Positions 17,119-24,783 of a stretch of 64,000 nt of DNA are shown here, piece after piece. The stretch is taken from the NCBI GenBank assembly GCA_964401995.1, contig CAYOAP010000001.1:62001-126000 (forward strand), read 5' to 3'. The notes beneath the pieces are model-generated. The model searched no databases and was not told the DNA's origin. It worked only from the letters and a program-made list of their open reading frames with translations. Numbering within the stretch: the stretch's first letter is position 1; each line of letters begins with the position of its first letter. The stretch comes from DATCBF01 sp964401995 (GTDB taxonomy: Bacteria; Actinomycetota; Thermoleophilia; Solirubrobacterales; 70-9). The position numbers were made by a program, and so were the translations under genes.

Positions 17119-17142
17119 GGTCCCTGAGACCGCTCAGGGACC
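17119..17142. terminator. bidirectional terminator hairpin
   Basis: GGTCCCTGAG / CTCAGGGACC, 10 bp perfect, with loop ACCG. It lies between convergent genes ending at 17116 (+) and 17134 (-). The minus-strand gene's stop codon is inside the stem. Confidence 0.8.
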
Positions 17143-17511
17143 GACGATCTCTATCCGGTAGCCGTCCGGGTCGCGGACGAAGCAGATGCGGTGGCCCTCG
17201 GTGCGGCCGCCGGGACGGTAGGGGGGCTTTTCGGGGTCGATGCCCTCGGCCGCCAGCTGCTCGAGGGTGGCGTCGAGGTCGTCGACGGCGATCGCGATGT
17301 GGTTGTAGCCGGTGCCGAGCTCGTAGGAGTCGACGCCGTGGTTGTAGGTCAGCTCCAGGCGCGGATCCTCGCCGGGCAGCCCCATGAAGACGTTGATCGC
17401 CTCGTCGCCGATCGGCATCCGGGCGACATCGACGAAACCGAGCTTTTCGTAGAAAGAGACCGAGCGATCGATGTCGCCGATCCGGTAACAGGTGTGTAGG
17501 TAGGTGGCCAT
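17134..17511 (-). CDS. VOC-family protein, glyoxalase I-like
   Basis: 125 residues, the glyoxalase I length. The four metal ligands of the family are in place: His in YLHTCYR, Glu in RLELTYN, His in GYNHIAIAV and Glu near the end in YRIEIV. It probably isomerises a thiol-methylglyoxal adduct (lactoylglutathione lyase-like) or acts on a related substrate. Actinobacteria of this group may use a thiol other than glutathione. Start ATG 17511 is chosen over the track start 17535 because of a TAGCCT box 7 nt upstream. Confidence 0.85.
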   Translation of the reverse strand: MATYLHTCYRIGDIDRSVSFYEKLGFVDVARMPIGDEAINVFMGLPGEDPRLELTYNHGVDSYELGTGYNHIAIAVDDLDATLEQLAAEGIDPEKPPYRPGGRTEGHRICFVRDPDGYRIEIVGP

Positions 17512-17518
17512 GGCAGCA

Positions 17519-17524
17519 AGGCTA
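17519..17524 (-). promoter_or_regulatory. -10 hexamer of leaderless VOC gene
   Basis: TAGCCT (minus strand) ends 7 nt before ATG 17511. Confidence 0.55.
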
Positions 17525-17615
17525 ACTTGAACCATGGCTGATGCGCCATTAAGTTGGTGGTTCTGTTTTCTGAAGCGGAATGCGCCGCCTGAGTTCGGCG
17601 CGGAAAGGATTCACC

Positions 17616-18230
17616 TTGAAGAAGCGTTCCCACCCGGCAGCCTTGAAGGTCGTGGCCCTCTCAGCCGCGGCGGCTGTAGTCGCATTTGCCGCCTTTGGCC
17701 CCGGCCTCGCGACCGGTGCCTACGGCCCGACCGAAACGACCACAGGGTCGACGGCCTCCGGCATCCCCACGGTCTACATCGAAGCGGGCAAAGGCGAGGG
17801 CAGCCTGCGCTTTTCCGCTCCCAAAACCATCGTCGAAGGCGAAGAACTGCAGGTCGTCAACAAAACCAACCCGAAACAGGTCGGCCCCCACACCTTCTCG
17901 CTGGTCGAACAGAGCCTGATCCCGAAGACCGCGAAAGAACGGCAGCTCTGCTTCACCAAAGGCCATATCTGCAAGTCGATCGCAGCTTGGCATGGCGCCA
18001 AAGGCAACGGCCCACCGACGATCAACCCGGTCGAAGCAGGCGCAGAAGGTTGGAGCACGATGGGCAGCCTCACCGCCAAGGGCGACTCCTGGTTCACCGG
18101 CAGCAAGCCGCGCACCTCGATCGTGCAGCGGGTGAGCGCCGGCGCCGTGGCCGGCCCGACCACGATCTATTTCATGTGCGCCATCCACCCCTGGATGCAC
18201 GGCAAGATCACGGTCCTGCCGGCGAGCTAG
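17616..18230 (+). CDS. secreted cupredoxin-like blue copper protein
   Basis: 204 residues from TTG 17616, which has a Shine-Dalgarno (GGAAAGG, 17602-17608) at good spacing; the in-frame ATG 17580 lacks one. A basic N-terminus and hydrophobic core to about residue 30 form a signal peptide. Cupredoxin ligands are visible: His in GPHTFSLVE and the C-terminal cluster CAIHPWMHGKI (Cys, His, Met). A ~60-residue insert between the ligands makes it longer than plastocyanin-type proteins. It lies directly upstream of a multicopper oxidase, so electron transfer between the two is plausible but unproven. Confidence 0.8.
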   Translation: MKKRSHPAALKVVALSAAAAVVAFAAFGPGLATGAYGPTETTTGSTASGIPTVYIEAGKGEGSLRFSAPKTIVEGEELQVVNKTNPKQVGPHTFSLVEQSLIPKTAKERQLCFTKGHICKSIAAWHGAKGNGPPTINPVEAGAEGWSTMGSLTAKGDSWFTGSKPRTSIVQRVSAGAVAGPTTIYFMCAIHPWMHGKITVLPAS

Positions 18231-18273
18231 CGGCACGGCTGGTCGCGACTCATCTCCGCCCCGCCTCGGGCGC

Positions 18274-18330
18274 CGAGCTTTTCTCGGCGCCCTGGGCGGC
18301 GGCGTGCTGGCGGCGGCGCTGCCGCTGCGG
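18274..18330 (+). other. in-frame twin-arginine signal upstream of the first usable start
   Basis: In the frame of the multicopper oxidase, codons from about 18268 read LGRRAFLGALGGGVLAAALP, a classic Tat signal core. No ATG, GTG or TTG occurs in this frame between the stop at 18133-18135 and GTG 18304, which lies inside the signal. Confidence 0.7.
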
Positions 18331-19857
18331 GCGGGCTCGAGCGGGTTGCTCCCGTTCGGGAGAGGCACTCCGCGGGCGTTCGGCGCGGTCCCGTTCCGGG
18401 CCCGGCTGCCGATCCCCGAGGTCCTGACCGGCGCTCAGCTACGGATCCCGATCCGCGAGGCTGAGATCCAGATCCTCCCTGGCGCGAAGACGCGGATGTG
18501 GACCTACGGCGGCAGTTTTCCGGGGCCGACGATCAGGCGCCCTGCCGGCGAGCGGACCGAGGTCACCTTTGAGCACCAGCTGCCGGCCAAGATCGGCGAG
18601 CTCAGCGTCCACCTGCACGGTGGCCACAACCGCACTCAGTTCGATGGCCAGCCGGGCGGGCTGACCCCCTCGCACCCACACTCCTTCTACTGCGAAATCC
18701 CGCGAGGGCTGCCGGCGAAGAAATCTGGCAACGACGTCCTGATCGAGCCGGGCCAGCGTCGCACCTATATCTATGACCTGATGGAGGACGGCAGGCCCGA
18801 ACGCTCCGCCTTCCAGTGGTACCACGATCACCGTCTCGATCACACCGCCCGCAACGTCTGGCACGGCCTGGCCGGGATGTGGATAGTCGACGACGAGCTC
18901 GACTCCTCGCTGCCGCTGCCGGAGGGCGACCGCGACATCCCGCTGATGATCGCCGACCGCTCTTTCGACCGCAACAACCAGCTGACCGACCCCTTCACCG
19001 ATCTGCGCCCACCAGCCGACGGCATCGACGGCCGCGTTGTCCTCGTCAACGGGGCCTATCTGCCGTACCACCGGGTGACGCCGCAGCGCTACCGGCTGCG
19101 GATCCTCAACGTCTCCCAGTTCCGCTCCTACAACGTCTCCCTCTCCAACGGGATGCCGTTGCTGCAGGTCGCGACCGACAGCGGCCTGATGCCGCGGCCG
19201 GTTCGCCGCCGTGAGGTGCTGCTCGGCCCGGCCGAGCGGGCCGAGGTCGTTGTCGACTTCGCCTCAGCGGCGGGCCAGTCGGTCGAGCTGCGCAGCCAGG
19301 CCCGTCGCGACCACGCCGGCGCCGCCGGCGCCCGGACCTACGCCGGAGCGTTGATGCAGTTCCGGGTCGACTCCGGGCGGCTGCCGGACAGGACCCATGT
19401 GCCGCGCGCCCTGCGGCCGTTGCCGGAGTGGGCCAAGCGCGCCGGCCACAGGCCCGACCGCACCTGGACGATCTCGATCGGCGGCCTCTTCAAGACCGTC
19501 TGGGAGATCAACGGCAGGACCTTCAATCCCGCTCGCGCCGACGCTTTCCCGTTGATCGACACGACCGAGACCTGGGAGATCGTCAACCGCACCAGGGTTG
19601 CCCACATGATGCATATGCATCACACCGACTGGTATCTGCTCGCCCGCGATGGCAAGCCGCCGCCGCCGTGGGAAGACTGCCTGAAGGAGACTTTCTTCGT
19701 CTATCCCGGCGAAAGGCTGCTCGTCGCCGGGCACTTCAGCGACTACACCGGCAAATTCCTGATCCACTGTCACATGCTCGATCACGAGGACCATGGCTTG
19801 ATGACGCAGTTTGAGGTTGTGCGACAGGGGAGTGGACCCAGTGCCCACGGCGCCTGA
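18304..19857 (+). CDS. multicopper oxidase, Tat-exported
   Basis: 517 residues from the first canonical start. The four copper-binding clusters are all present: HLHGGH (after LSV), QWYHDHRLD, HMMHMHHTDWYL and HCHMLDHEDHGLM with the axial Met. It is therefore a complete laccase/CueO/bilirubin-oxidase-type enzyme that couples one-electron oxidation of a substrate to O2 reduction to water. It should act outside the membrane, exported folded by Tat. The true N-terminus is upstream of 18304 (see the Tat feature), but the start codon cannot be identified. Upstream cupredoxin and this gene probably form an operon. Confidence 0.9.
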   Translation: MLAAALPLRAGSSGLLPFGRGTPRAFGAVPFRARLPIPEVLTGAQLRIPIREAEIQILPGAKTRMWTYGGSFPGPTIRRPAGERTEVTFEHQLPAKIGELSVHLHGGHNRTQFDGQPGGLTPSHPHSFYCEIPRGLPAKKSGNDVLIEPGQRRTYIYDLMEDGRPERSAFQWYHDHRLDHTARNVWHGLAGMWIVDDELDSSLPLPEGDRDIPLMIADRSFDRNNQLTDPFTDLRPPADGIDGRVVLVNGAYLPYHRVTPQRYRLRILNVSQFRSYNVSLSNGMPLLQVATDSGLMPRPVRRREVLLGPAERAEVVVDFASAAGQSVELRSQARRDHAGAAGARTYAGALMQFRVDSGRLPDRTHVPRALRPLPEWAKRAGHRPDRTWTISIGGLFKTVWEINGRTFNPARADAFPLIDTTETWEIVNRTRVAHMMHMHHTDWYLLARDGKPPPPWEDCLKETFFVYPGERLLVAGHFSDYTGKFLIHCHMLDHEDHGLMTQFEVVRQGSGPSAHGA

Positions 19858-20605
19858 GAAGACGTCGGCGCTGGTCGCCCGCTTCCGCCAGGCCAGGCGC
19901 GATCGCGAGTTGGCGGTGCTGGAGGGCTTCCACGCCCTCAAGCACGCGCTGCGCTTCGGGGCCGAGGTTCTGGAGGCGGTCGCGGTCGACCCGGAAGAGC
20001 TGGGCCGGCTGGCCGGAGAGCTGGCGCCGGACCTGACCGCATCGCTGCCGGAGCGGGTCAGCCCGGTGGGGGAGGAGGTGCTGGCCGAGCTGGCGCCGCA
20101 GGCCCCGCGCACCGGCGTCGTCGCGATCGCCCGCCGGCCGCCGCTCGACCTCGGGGCGGTGCTCGCCGACGACCGCCCCGCCCCGGTGGTGCTGCTGGAG
20201 GACCCGCGCAACATGGGCAACATGGGCGCCTGCGTGCGGGTCGCCGCCGGCGCCGACGCCGCGGCTGTCCTCACCACCGGCCACAACGACCCCTGGCACC
20301 CCGATGCCCTGCGCGGCGGGGCCGGCCTTCACTTCGCCCTGCCGGTGGCGGCGGTGGAGGCGCTGCCCCAGAGCAGCCGGCCCCTGATCGCGATCGACCC
20401 CGACGGCGAGGACCTGCGCCCGGCCGAGCTGCCGGGCCGGGCCGTGCTCGCTTTCGGAACCGAGCGCCACGGCCTCAGCCCGGAGCTGCTGGAGCGTGCC
20501 GACCTCCGCCTTGGCATCCCGATGCGCAAGGGGGTCTCAAGCCTCAACCTCGCCACCTCGGTTGCCGCAGTCCTCTTCTCCTGGCGCCTCGCCGGCGGGC
20601 GCTGA
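19841..20605 (+). CDS. TrmH/SpoU-family RNA 2'-O-methyltransferase
   Basis: 254 residues. The three SPOUT motifs are clear: EDPRNMGNMGACVRVAAGAD (motif 1, with Asn and Arg), VLAFGTERHGLSPELL (motif 2) and IPMRKGVSSLNLATSVAAVL (motif 3, knot). The enzyme methylates ribose 2'-OH of rRNA or tRNA with SAM. An N-terminal ~100-residue substrate-binding region precedes the catalytic domain. GTG 19841 is preferred (purine-rich CAGGGGAG 8 nt upstream). The gene overlaps the end of the oxidase by 17 nt, suggesting read-through from it. Confidence 0.88.
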   Translation: MPTAPEKTSALVARFRQARRDRELAVLEGFHALKHALRFGAEVLEAVAVDPEELGRLAGELAPDLTASLPERVSPVGEEVLAELAPQAPRTGVVAIARRPPLDLGAVLADDRPAPVVLLEDPRNMGNMGACVRVAAGADAAAVLTTGHNDPWHPDALRGGAGLHFALPVAAVEALPQSSRPLIAIDPDGEDLRPAELPGRAVLAFGTERHGLSPELLERADLRLGIPMRKGVSSLNLATSVAAVLFSWRLAGGR

Positions 20606-20637
20606 AGCCACCGCTTTGCATCTGGACCAGCCGGGTC

Positions 20638-20643
20638 TACCAT
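20638..20643 (+). promoter_or_regulatory. -10 hexamer of leaderless methyltransferase gene
   Basis: TACCAT ends 7 nt before GTG 20651. Confidence 0.6.
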
Positions 20644-20650
20644 CCGCAAG

Positions 20651-21520
20651 GTGGAGAAGGTTGCGCTCAACAACGAGGAGGCGATCGAAGCCTGGAACGG
20701 CGTCCTCTTCGACCGCTTCGTCCAGTATCGCCACATCGTCACCGCCGGTCTCGGCGCCCATGGCGAGGAGGCGCTGCGCATCCATCCGCCGCAGCTGGGG
20801 GAGCGGGTGCTCGACATCGGCTGCGGCTTCGGCGACACCTCGCAGCGGATCGGCGGCCTGGTCGGGCCGGATGGCTCGGTGCTCGGGATCGACGCGGCCG
20901 AGCGCTTCATCGAGATGGCCGAAGAGGAGGCTCGCGCTGCCGGCGCCGCCAATGTCAGCTTCATGGTCGGCGACCTGCAGGCGACCGAGTTCGAGCCGAG
21001 CTTCGACTACGCCTTCTCCCGCATGGGCACGATGTTCTTCGCCAACCCTGTTCCTGCGATGCGAAACGTGCGGGAGGCGCTGCTCCCGGGCGGCAGGCTC
21101 TGCATGGTCGTCTGGCGTCGCAAGATCGAGAACGATTGGATGCATCGGGCCGAGACCGTGGTCGAGAAGTTCGTCCAGGAGCCGGAGGAATCCGACGAGC
21201 CGACCTGCGGGCCGGGGCCGTTCTCGATGGGCGATGCCGACGTCACCAGCCAGATCCTGCTCAGCGCGGGCTTCGAGGAGGTTGCCCTGCGGCGCTGCGA
21301 CACCCCGATCAAGATCGGCGCCGATCTTGACGAGGCGGTTGCTTTCGCGATGGCCCTGGGTCCGGCGGGCGAGGTGATCCGGCTGGCGGGCGACGAGGCG
21401 GAGCGGATCCGCCCACAGATAGCCGCCGCGCTGCGTGAGGCTCTGGCCGAGTTCGACGGCCCCGACGGCGTCATCGCCCCGGCCTCGACCTGGATCGTCA
21501 GCGCCCGCGCCCCGGTTTGA
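20651..21520 (+). CDS. class I SAM-dependent methyltransferase
   Basis: 289 residues. Motif I is VLDIGCGFGDTSQRIG (about 54-69), with the acidic SAM-ribose residue in GIDAAERFIEMA and motif III LLPGGRLCMVVWR. This UbiE/Methyltransf_11 layout is common to enzymes acting on small molecules or lipids; the substrate is not predictable. It is cytoplasmic. It lies between the TrmH gene and a cupredoxin, with its own leaderless promoter, so a functional link to the copper proteins is uncertain. Confidence 0.85.
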   Translation: MEKVALNNEEAIEAWNGVLFDRFVQYRHIVTAGLGAHGEEALRIHPPQLGERVLDIGCGFGDTSQRIGGLVGPDGSVLGIDAAERFIEMAEEEARAAGAANVSFMVGDLQATEFEPSFDYAFSRMGTMFFANPVPAMRNVREALLPGGRLCMVVWRRKIENDWMHRAETVVEKFVQEPEESDEPTCGPGPFSMGDADVTSQILLSAGFEEVALRRCDTPIKIGADLDEAVAFAMALGPAGEVIRLAGDEAERIRPQIAAALREALAEFDGPDGVIAPASTWIVSARAPV

Positions 21521-21552
21521 ACCTCGCTGCTACCCGTCTCGTAGGCCGGGGC

Positions 21553-21894
21553 ATGGAGACTGCGAAGAAGAATCGCCTAGGCGTGATCGCCGTCATCGCT
21601 GCCCTGGCGCTCGCGATCGCTGGGGCGGCACTGCCAGCCACGGCCGGCGCCGGCGCCACCGTCGACATCCACAACTTCGCCTTCCACCCCGGCACGCTTG
21701 AAATCGCCAAAGGCTCGAAGGTCGTCTTCTCGAACACCTCGAAGGTGACCCACACGGCGACCGACGCCGGCGTCTTCAACACCGGCCACATCAAGCCCGG
21801 AACCTCGGTTTCGGTGCGCTTCACGCAGAAGGGGGTCTTTGCCTACCACTGCAAGATCCACCCTTTTATGCACGGCAAGATCGTCGTCGGTTAG
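21553..21894 (+). CDS. secreted plastocyanin-like cupredoxin
   Basis: 113 residues from ATG 21553; the longer in-frame start at 21517 overlaps the upstream gene and lacks support. The signal peptide covers about 1-32 (ending ATAGAGA). The mature ~80-residue domain has HNFAFHPGTLEIAKGSKVVF, His in VTHTATD and the Cys-His-Met cluster YHCKIHPFMHGKI, all type 1 copper ligands. It is a small periplasmic or cell-wall electron carrier. Its C-terminal motif closely resembles that of the larger cupredoxin at 17616, suggesting paralogy. Confidence 0.88.
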   Translation: METAKKNRLGVIAVIAALALAIAGAALPATAGAGATVDIHNFAFHPGTLEIAKGSKVVFSNTSKVTHTATDAGVFNTGHIKPGTSVSVRFTQKGVFAYHCKIHPFMHGKIVVG

Positions 21895-21900
21895 CGTGGT

Positions 21901-21923
21901 CAGGTAGTGCCTGCGGCACCCTG
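21901..21923 (+). terminator. weak hairpin after cupredoxin gene
   Basis: CAG-gta-GTGCC / GGCAC-c-CTG with a TGC loop, 7 nt after the stop. No T-run follows, so this is a weak call. Confidence 0.4.
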
Positions 21924-21962
21924 CCGCGATCGCCGCTCTAAACCCCAAAAAAGGACGCCACC

Positions 21963-22352
21963 TTGATTCTTGCCAGCTTCAGTCTCAGTGACGCGCTTCT
22001 GGTCACGCTTGAGATCTTCTTCTTCGTGGTCTGGATCTGGATCCTGATCACGATCCTCTCCGATCTCTTCCGCGATCACGAACTATCCGGCTGGGTGAAG
22101 GCCGCCTGGGTGCTGTTCCTGGTCTTCATCCCGTTCCTGACGGCCCTGATCTATCTGATCGCCCGCGGCAACGGCATGCGCGACCGCACGATCAAAGCCC
22201 AGGCCGAGGCCAAACAGCACATGGACGCCTACATCCGTCAGCAGGCCCACCTCTCGCCGGCCGACGAACTGCACAAACTCTCCGACCTCAAAGACAAGGG
22301 CGCGATCTCCAGCGAGGAGTTCGACAAAGCTAAGGCCAAACTGCTGGCCTAG
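21963..22352 (+). CDS. PLD nuclease N-terminal (PLDc_N) / SHOCT membrane protein
   Basis: 129 residues. Two transmembrane helices (about 9-33 and 42-64) form the PLDc_N module. A short linker and a C-terminal SHOCT domain (HLSPADELHKLSDLKDKGAISSEEF) follow. No phospholipase catalytic domain is present, as usual for this small family; function is unknown. Start TTG 21963 has a good Shine-Dalgarno (AAAAAAGGA, 7 nt upstream). A 12-bp terminator hairpin follows 14 nt after the stop, so it is a monocistronic unit. Confidence 0.8.
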   Translation: MILASFSLSDALLVTLEIFFFVVWIWILITILSDLFRDHELSGWVKAAWVLFLVFIPFLTALIYLIARGNGMRDRTIKAQAEAKQHMDAYIRQQAHLSPADELHKLSDLKDKGAISSEEFDKAKAKLLA

Positions 22353-22365
22353 CTCTTTGCCGGAC

Positions 22366-22394
22366 CCGGGACGCCACCTCGTGTGGCGTCCCGG
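22366..22394 (+). terminator. 12-bp terminator hairpin
   Basis: CCGGGACGCCAC / GTGGCGTCCCGG with loop CTCGT, perfect. Located just after the PLDc_N/SHOCT gene; no T-tract follows. Confidence 0.75.
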
Positions 22395-22552
22395 CGGCCG
22401 TCGCGACGGCTCGGATTTGTCCTCCAAAAGGTGCCGTTTTGCAAGCAAAGTTGCAAGTTATTAGCAACTCCTAACAATTCCGGGCCTGTTTCGCTAGCCT
22501 CCTCGTCCCCTGCCAACGCCTTCTTTCTCTGTGAAGGCCAGGGCCGGGATCG

Positions 22553-23797
22553 ATGCGGGCCTTCTTCTCTGACACACACCTGAGCGCGACCCGGCGCCGG
22601 TCGCTGATGCTGGCGGCTGTGCTGCTGGCGATGCTCTGCGCGCTTTCGCTCTCAGAGGCGAGCGCCCCGGCCAAGGACCTCCAGGCCGAACTGCAGCAGA
22701 CACAGGGCAAGCTCGACCACGTCCACGAAAGCCAGAGCGCGGTGGCGGCGAGCCTGGCCGAAGAGAACTCGGCGATCGACTCGATGATCGGCGAAGTCTC
22801 GGACCTGCGCCAGCGCCAGGCAGCGGTTGAGGCGGAACTCGCGGCCAAGCAGGACGAACTCGATCAGGCGACCGCCGAACTTGAAAAGGAAAAGCGCCAC
22901 CTGGAAGAGGTCCGGGCGCAGCTGGCCCGCGCCCTCGGCGTCCTTCGCGAGCGGCTGGTCGCGATCTACGAATCGGGCAGCCCCGATGTGCTCAACGCGA
23001 TCCTCGAATCTTCGAGCTGGTCCGACCTTGAAGCGCAGACCGAATACCTGAACAAAATCCAGAGCTACGACGACTCGGTTGTCGGCCGGGTCAAGGGGCT
23101 GCGCAACGAAGTCCGCGACAGCGTCAAGCGGATGACTGCGGCGCGGGACAAGATCGAAAGCGCCCGCGACGAAATCGCCGCCACCGAGCGCCAGGTCGCG
23201 GCCGCTCGCGCCGAAGCCGAGGCGCGCTTCGCCGAACTGAAGGAAGCGCAGGCGCAGCGCAGGCAGACGATGGAAGCGCTGGAGTCGCGCGAACAGGCGC
23301 TCAACGACAACCTCGCCTCGATCTCCTCCCAGATCGCGGTCGAAGGCGGACCCGCCCCGACCGGCGAAGTGCCGGCGCCGCTGACCGCCGGCGAGACCGC
23401 GGGCTTCATCAGCGAAAGCGAGGCGAGCGCCCCGGCCTCCGCGCCGGATGCGATCAAGGCGGCGATCTCGGCGGCGAACTCGATCGCCACCACCCCCTAC
23501 ATCTGGGGCGGCGGCCACGGCTCCTTCGAAGATTCAGGTTACGACTGCTCGGGCGCGACCAGCTTCGCCCTGCATGGCGGCGGCTTCCTTGAAAGCCCGC
23601 TCGACTCGACCGGCCTCGAGACCTGGGGCGAACCCGGCCCCGGCAAGTGGATCACCGTCTACGCCAACGCCGAACACGCCTGGATGATGATCGCCGGGCT
23701 TGCCTTCGACACGGTCGGCGGCCCGGGCCCGCGCTGGCACTCCTCGCCGGTGGACTCACCCGAAGGCTTCATCGCCCGCCACCCCCCGGGTTATTAA
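22553..23797 (+). CDS. NlpC/P60 peptidoglycan hydrolase with long coiled coil
   Basis: 414 residues. An N-terminal signal/anchor (about 15-35) is followed by a heptad-rich coiled coil (about 40-265), then a Pro/Ala linker and an NlpC/P60 domain (about 300-414). The catalytic Cys is in GYDCSGATSFALHGGG and the His in NAEHAWMMIAG; the third polar residue is probably His near the C-terminus. This RipA/PcsB-like layout cleaves peptidoglycan stem peptides during division, with the coiled coil holding it inactive until an activator such as FtsEX binds. The 200-nt upstream region holds TTGCAA repeats but no riboswitch I recognise. Confidence 0.9.
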   Translation: MRAFFSDTHLSATRRRSLMLAAVLLAMLCALSLSEASAPAKDLQAELQQTQGKLDHVHESQSAVAASLAEENSAIDSMIGEVSDLRQRQAAVEAELAAKQDELDQATAELEKEKRHLEEVRAQLARALGVLRERLVAIYESGSPDVLNAILESSSWSDLEAQTEYLNKIQSYDDSVVGRVKGLRNEVRDSVKRMTAARDKIESARDEIAATERQVAAARAEAEARFAELKEAQAQRRQTMEALESREQALNDNLASISSQIAVEGGPAPTGEVPAPLTAGETAGFISESEASAPASAPDAIKAAISAANSIATTPYIWGGGHGSFEDSGYDCSGATSFALHGGGFLESPLDSTGLETWGEPGPGKWITVYANAEHAWMMIAGLAFDTVGGPGPRWHSSPVDSPEGFIARHPPGY

Positions 23798-23825
23798 TCC
23801 GCGCTGGGACAGCGGACCGACCCTC

Positions 23826-23831
23826 TAGGGT
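23826..23831 (+). promoter_or_regulatory. -10 hexamer of leaderless uppP
   Basis: TAGGGT ends 8 nt before ATG 23840. Confidence 0.65.
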
Positions 23832-23839
23832 CTTCGCCG

Positions 23840-24703
23840 ATGGAACCCATCTCCTACTTCCAGGCGATCGTCCTTGGCGCCCTGCAGGGGATCGCCGAGC
23901 CGTTCCCGATCTCCAGCCTCGGCCACGGCGTGATCGCGCCCTCGCTGTTCGGCTGGAACATCCACCAGAACGACGAATTCTTCCTCACCTTCCTGGTCGC
24001 CACCCACTGCGCGACGGCAATCGTCCTCTTCGGCTTCTTCTTCAAGGACTGGATGCGGATCTTCCGCGGCCTCGGCCGCTCGGTCCGCGGCCAGGCCACC
24101 CCCGAAGACAGCGACGCCCGTCTCGGTTGGATCATCATCGCCGGCACGATCCCCGCCGGCATCCTCGGCCTCGCCCTCGAGCACAAGCTGCGCGATCTCT
24201 TCGCCTCGCCGGAGTCGGCGGCGATCTTCCTCACCATCAACGGCATCCTGCTGCTGGCCTTCGAGCGTTACCGCCGCCGCGCTCCTCAGCCCGATGACTT
24301 CAAGGGGGACGGCGACAAGCGGATCTCGAAGGTGAGCTTCAAGCAGGCGCTGGCGATCGGCACCGCGCAGGCGGCGGCGCTGGTGCCGGGGATCTCGCGC
24401 TCGGGGATCACGATGGGCGGCGGCCTCCTCACCGGCCTCTCCAACGAGGACGCGGCCCGCTACTCGTTCCTGCTGGCGACGCCGATCATCGCCGCCGCCG
24501 GCTTCCTCAAGCTGCCGGAGCTGCTCGGCTCCGCCGGCGACGGCGTCCGCGGCCAGGCCCTGGTCGGCGCGATCGCCGCCGCGCTCACCACCTACGTCGC
24601 GGTCAAGTTCCTGCTCCGCTTCTTCGAGACCAACCGTCTCACCCCGTTCGGCATCTACTGCATCGTCGCCGGCCTCACCTGCACGATCATCTTCGCCGTC
24701 TAA
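23840..24703 (+). CDS. uppP: undecaprenyl-diphosphate phosphatase (BacA/UppP family)
   Basis: 287 residues with about eight transmembrane segments. The two catalytic motifs are present: QGIAEPFPISSLGHG (the usual form is QGxTEFLPISSSGHL, so the first motif is somewhat divergent but keeps Glu, Ser-Ser and His) and PGISRSGITMGGGLLTG. The enzyme recycles undecaprenyl diphosphate to the monophosphate carrier for cell wall synthesis, and its overexpression gives bacitracin resistance in other bacteria. It sits next to the peptidoglycan hydrolase gene on its own promoter. Confidence 0.9.
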   Translation: MEPISYFQAIVLGALQGIAEPFPISSLGHGVIAPSLFGWNIHQNDEFFLTFLVATHCATAIVLFGFFFKDWMRIFRGLGRSVRGQATPEDSDARLGWIIIAGTIPAGILGLALEHKLRDLFASPESAAIFLTINGILLLAFERYRRRAPQPDDFKGDGDKRISKVSFKQALAIGTAQAAALVPGISRSGITMGGGLLTGLSNEDAARYSFLLATPIIAAAGFLKLPELLGSAGDGVRGQALVGAIAAALTTYVAVKFLLRFFETNRLTPFGIYCIVAGLTCTIIFAV

Positions 24704-24771
24704 GCCGCCGCCGACGGGCCTTAAACGGGAGTTATAGGCACGTTTGAGGCCCATCGGCCTTGAATGCCGGG

Positions 24772-24777
24772 TACGGT
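24772..24777 (+). promoter_or_regulatory. -10 hexamer of leaderless acs
   Basis: TACGGT ends 6 nt before GTG 24784. It favours that start over the in-frame TTG at 24760, which lies upstream of the expected transcript start. Confidence 0.65.
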
Positions 24778-24783
24778 AGGAGC

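Noticed and set aside
22395..22552. c-di-AMP (ydaO) riboswitch before the NlpC/P60 gene
   Set aside because: Such riboswitches are common before cell-wall hydrolases in actinobacteria, but the leader has no recognisable conserved blocks, only TTGCAA repeats.
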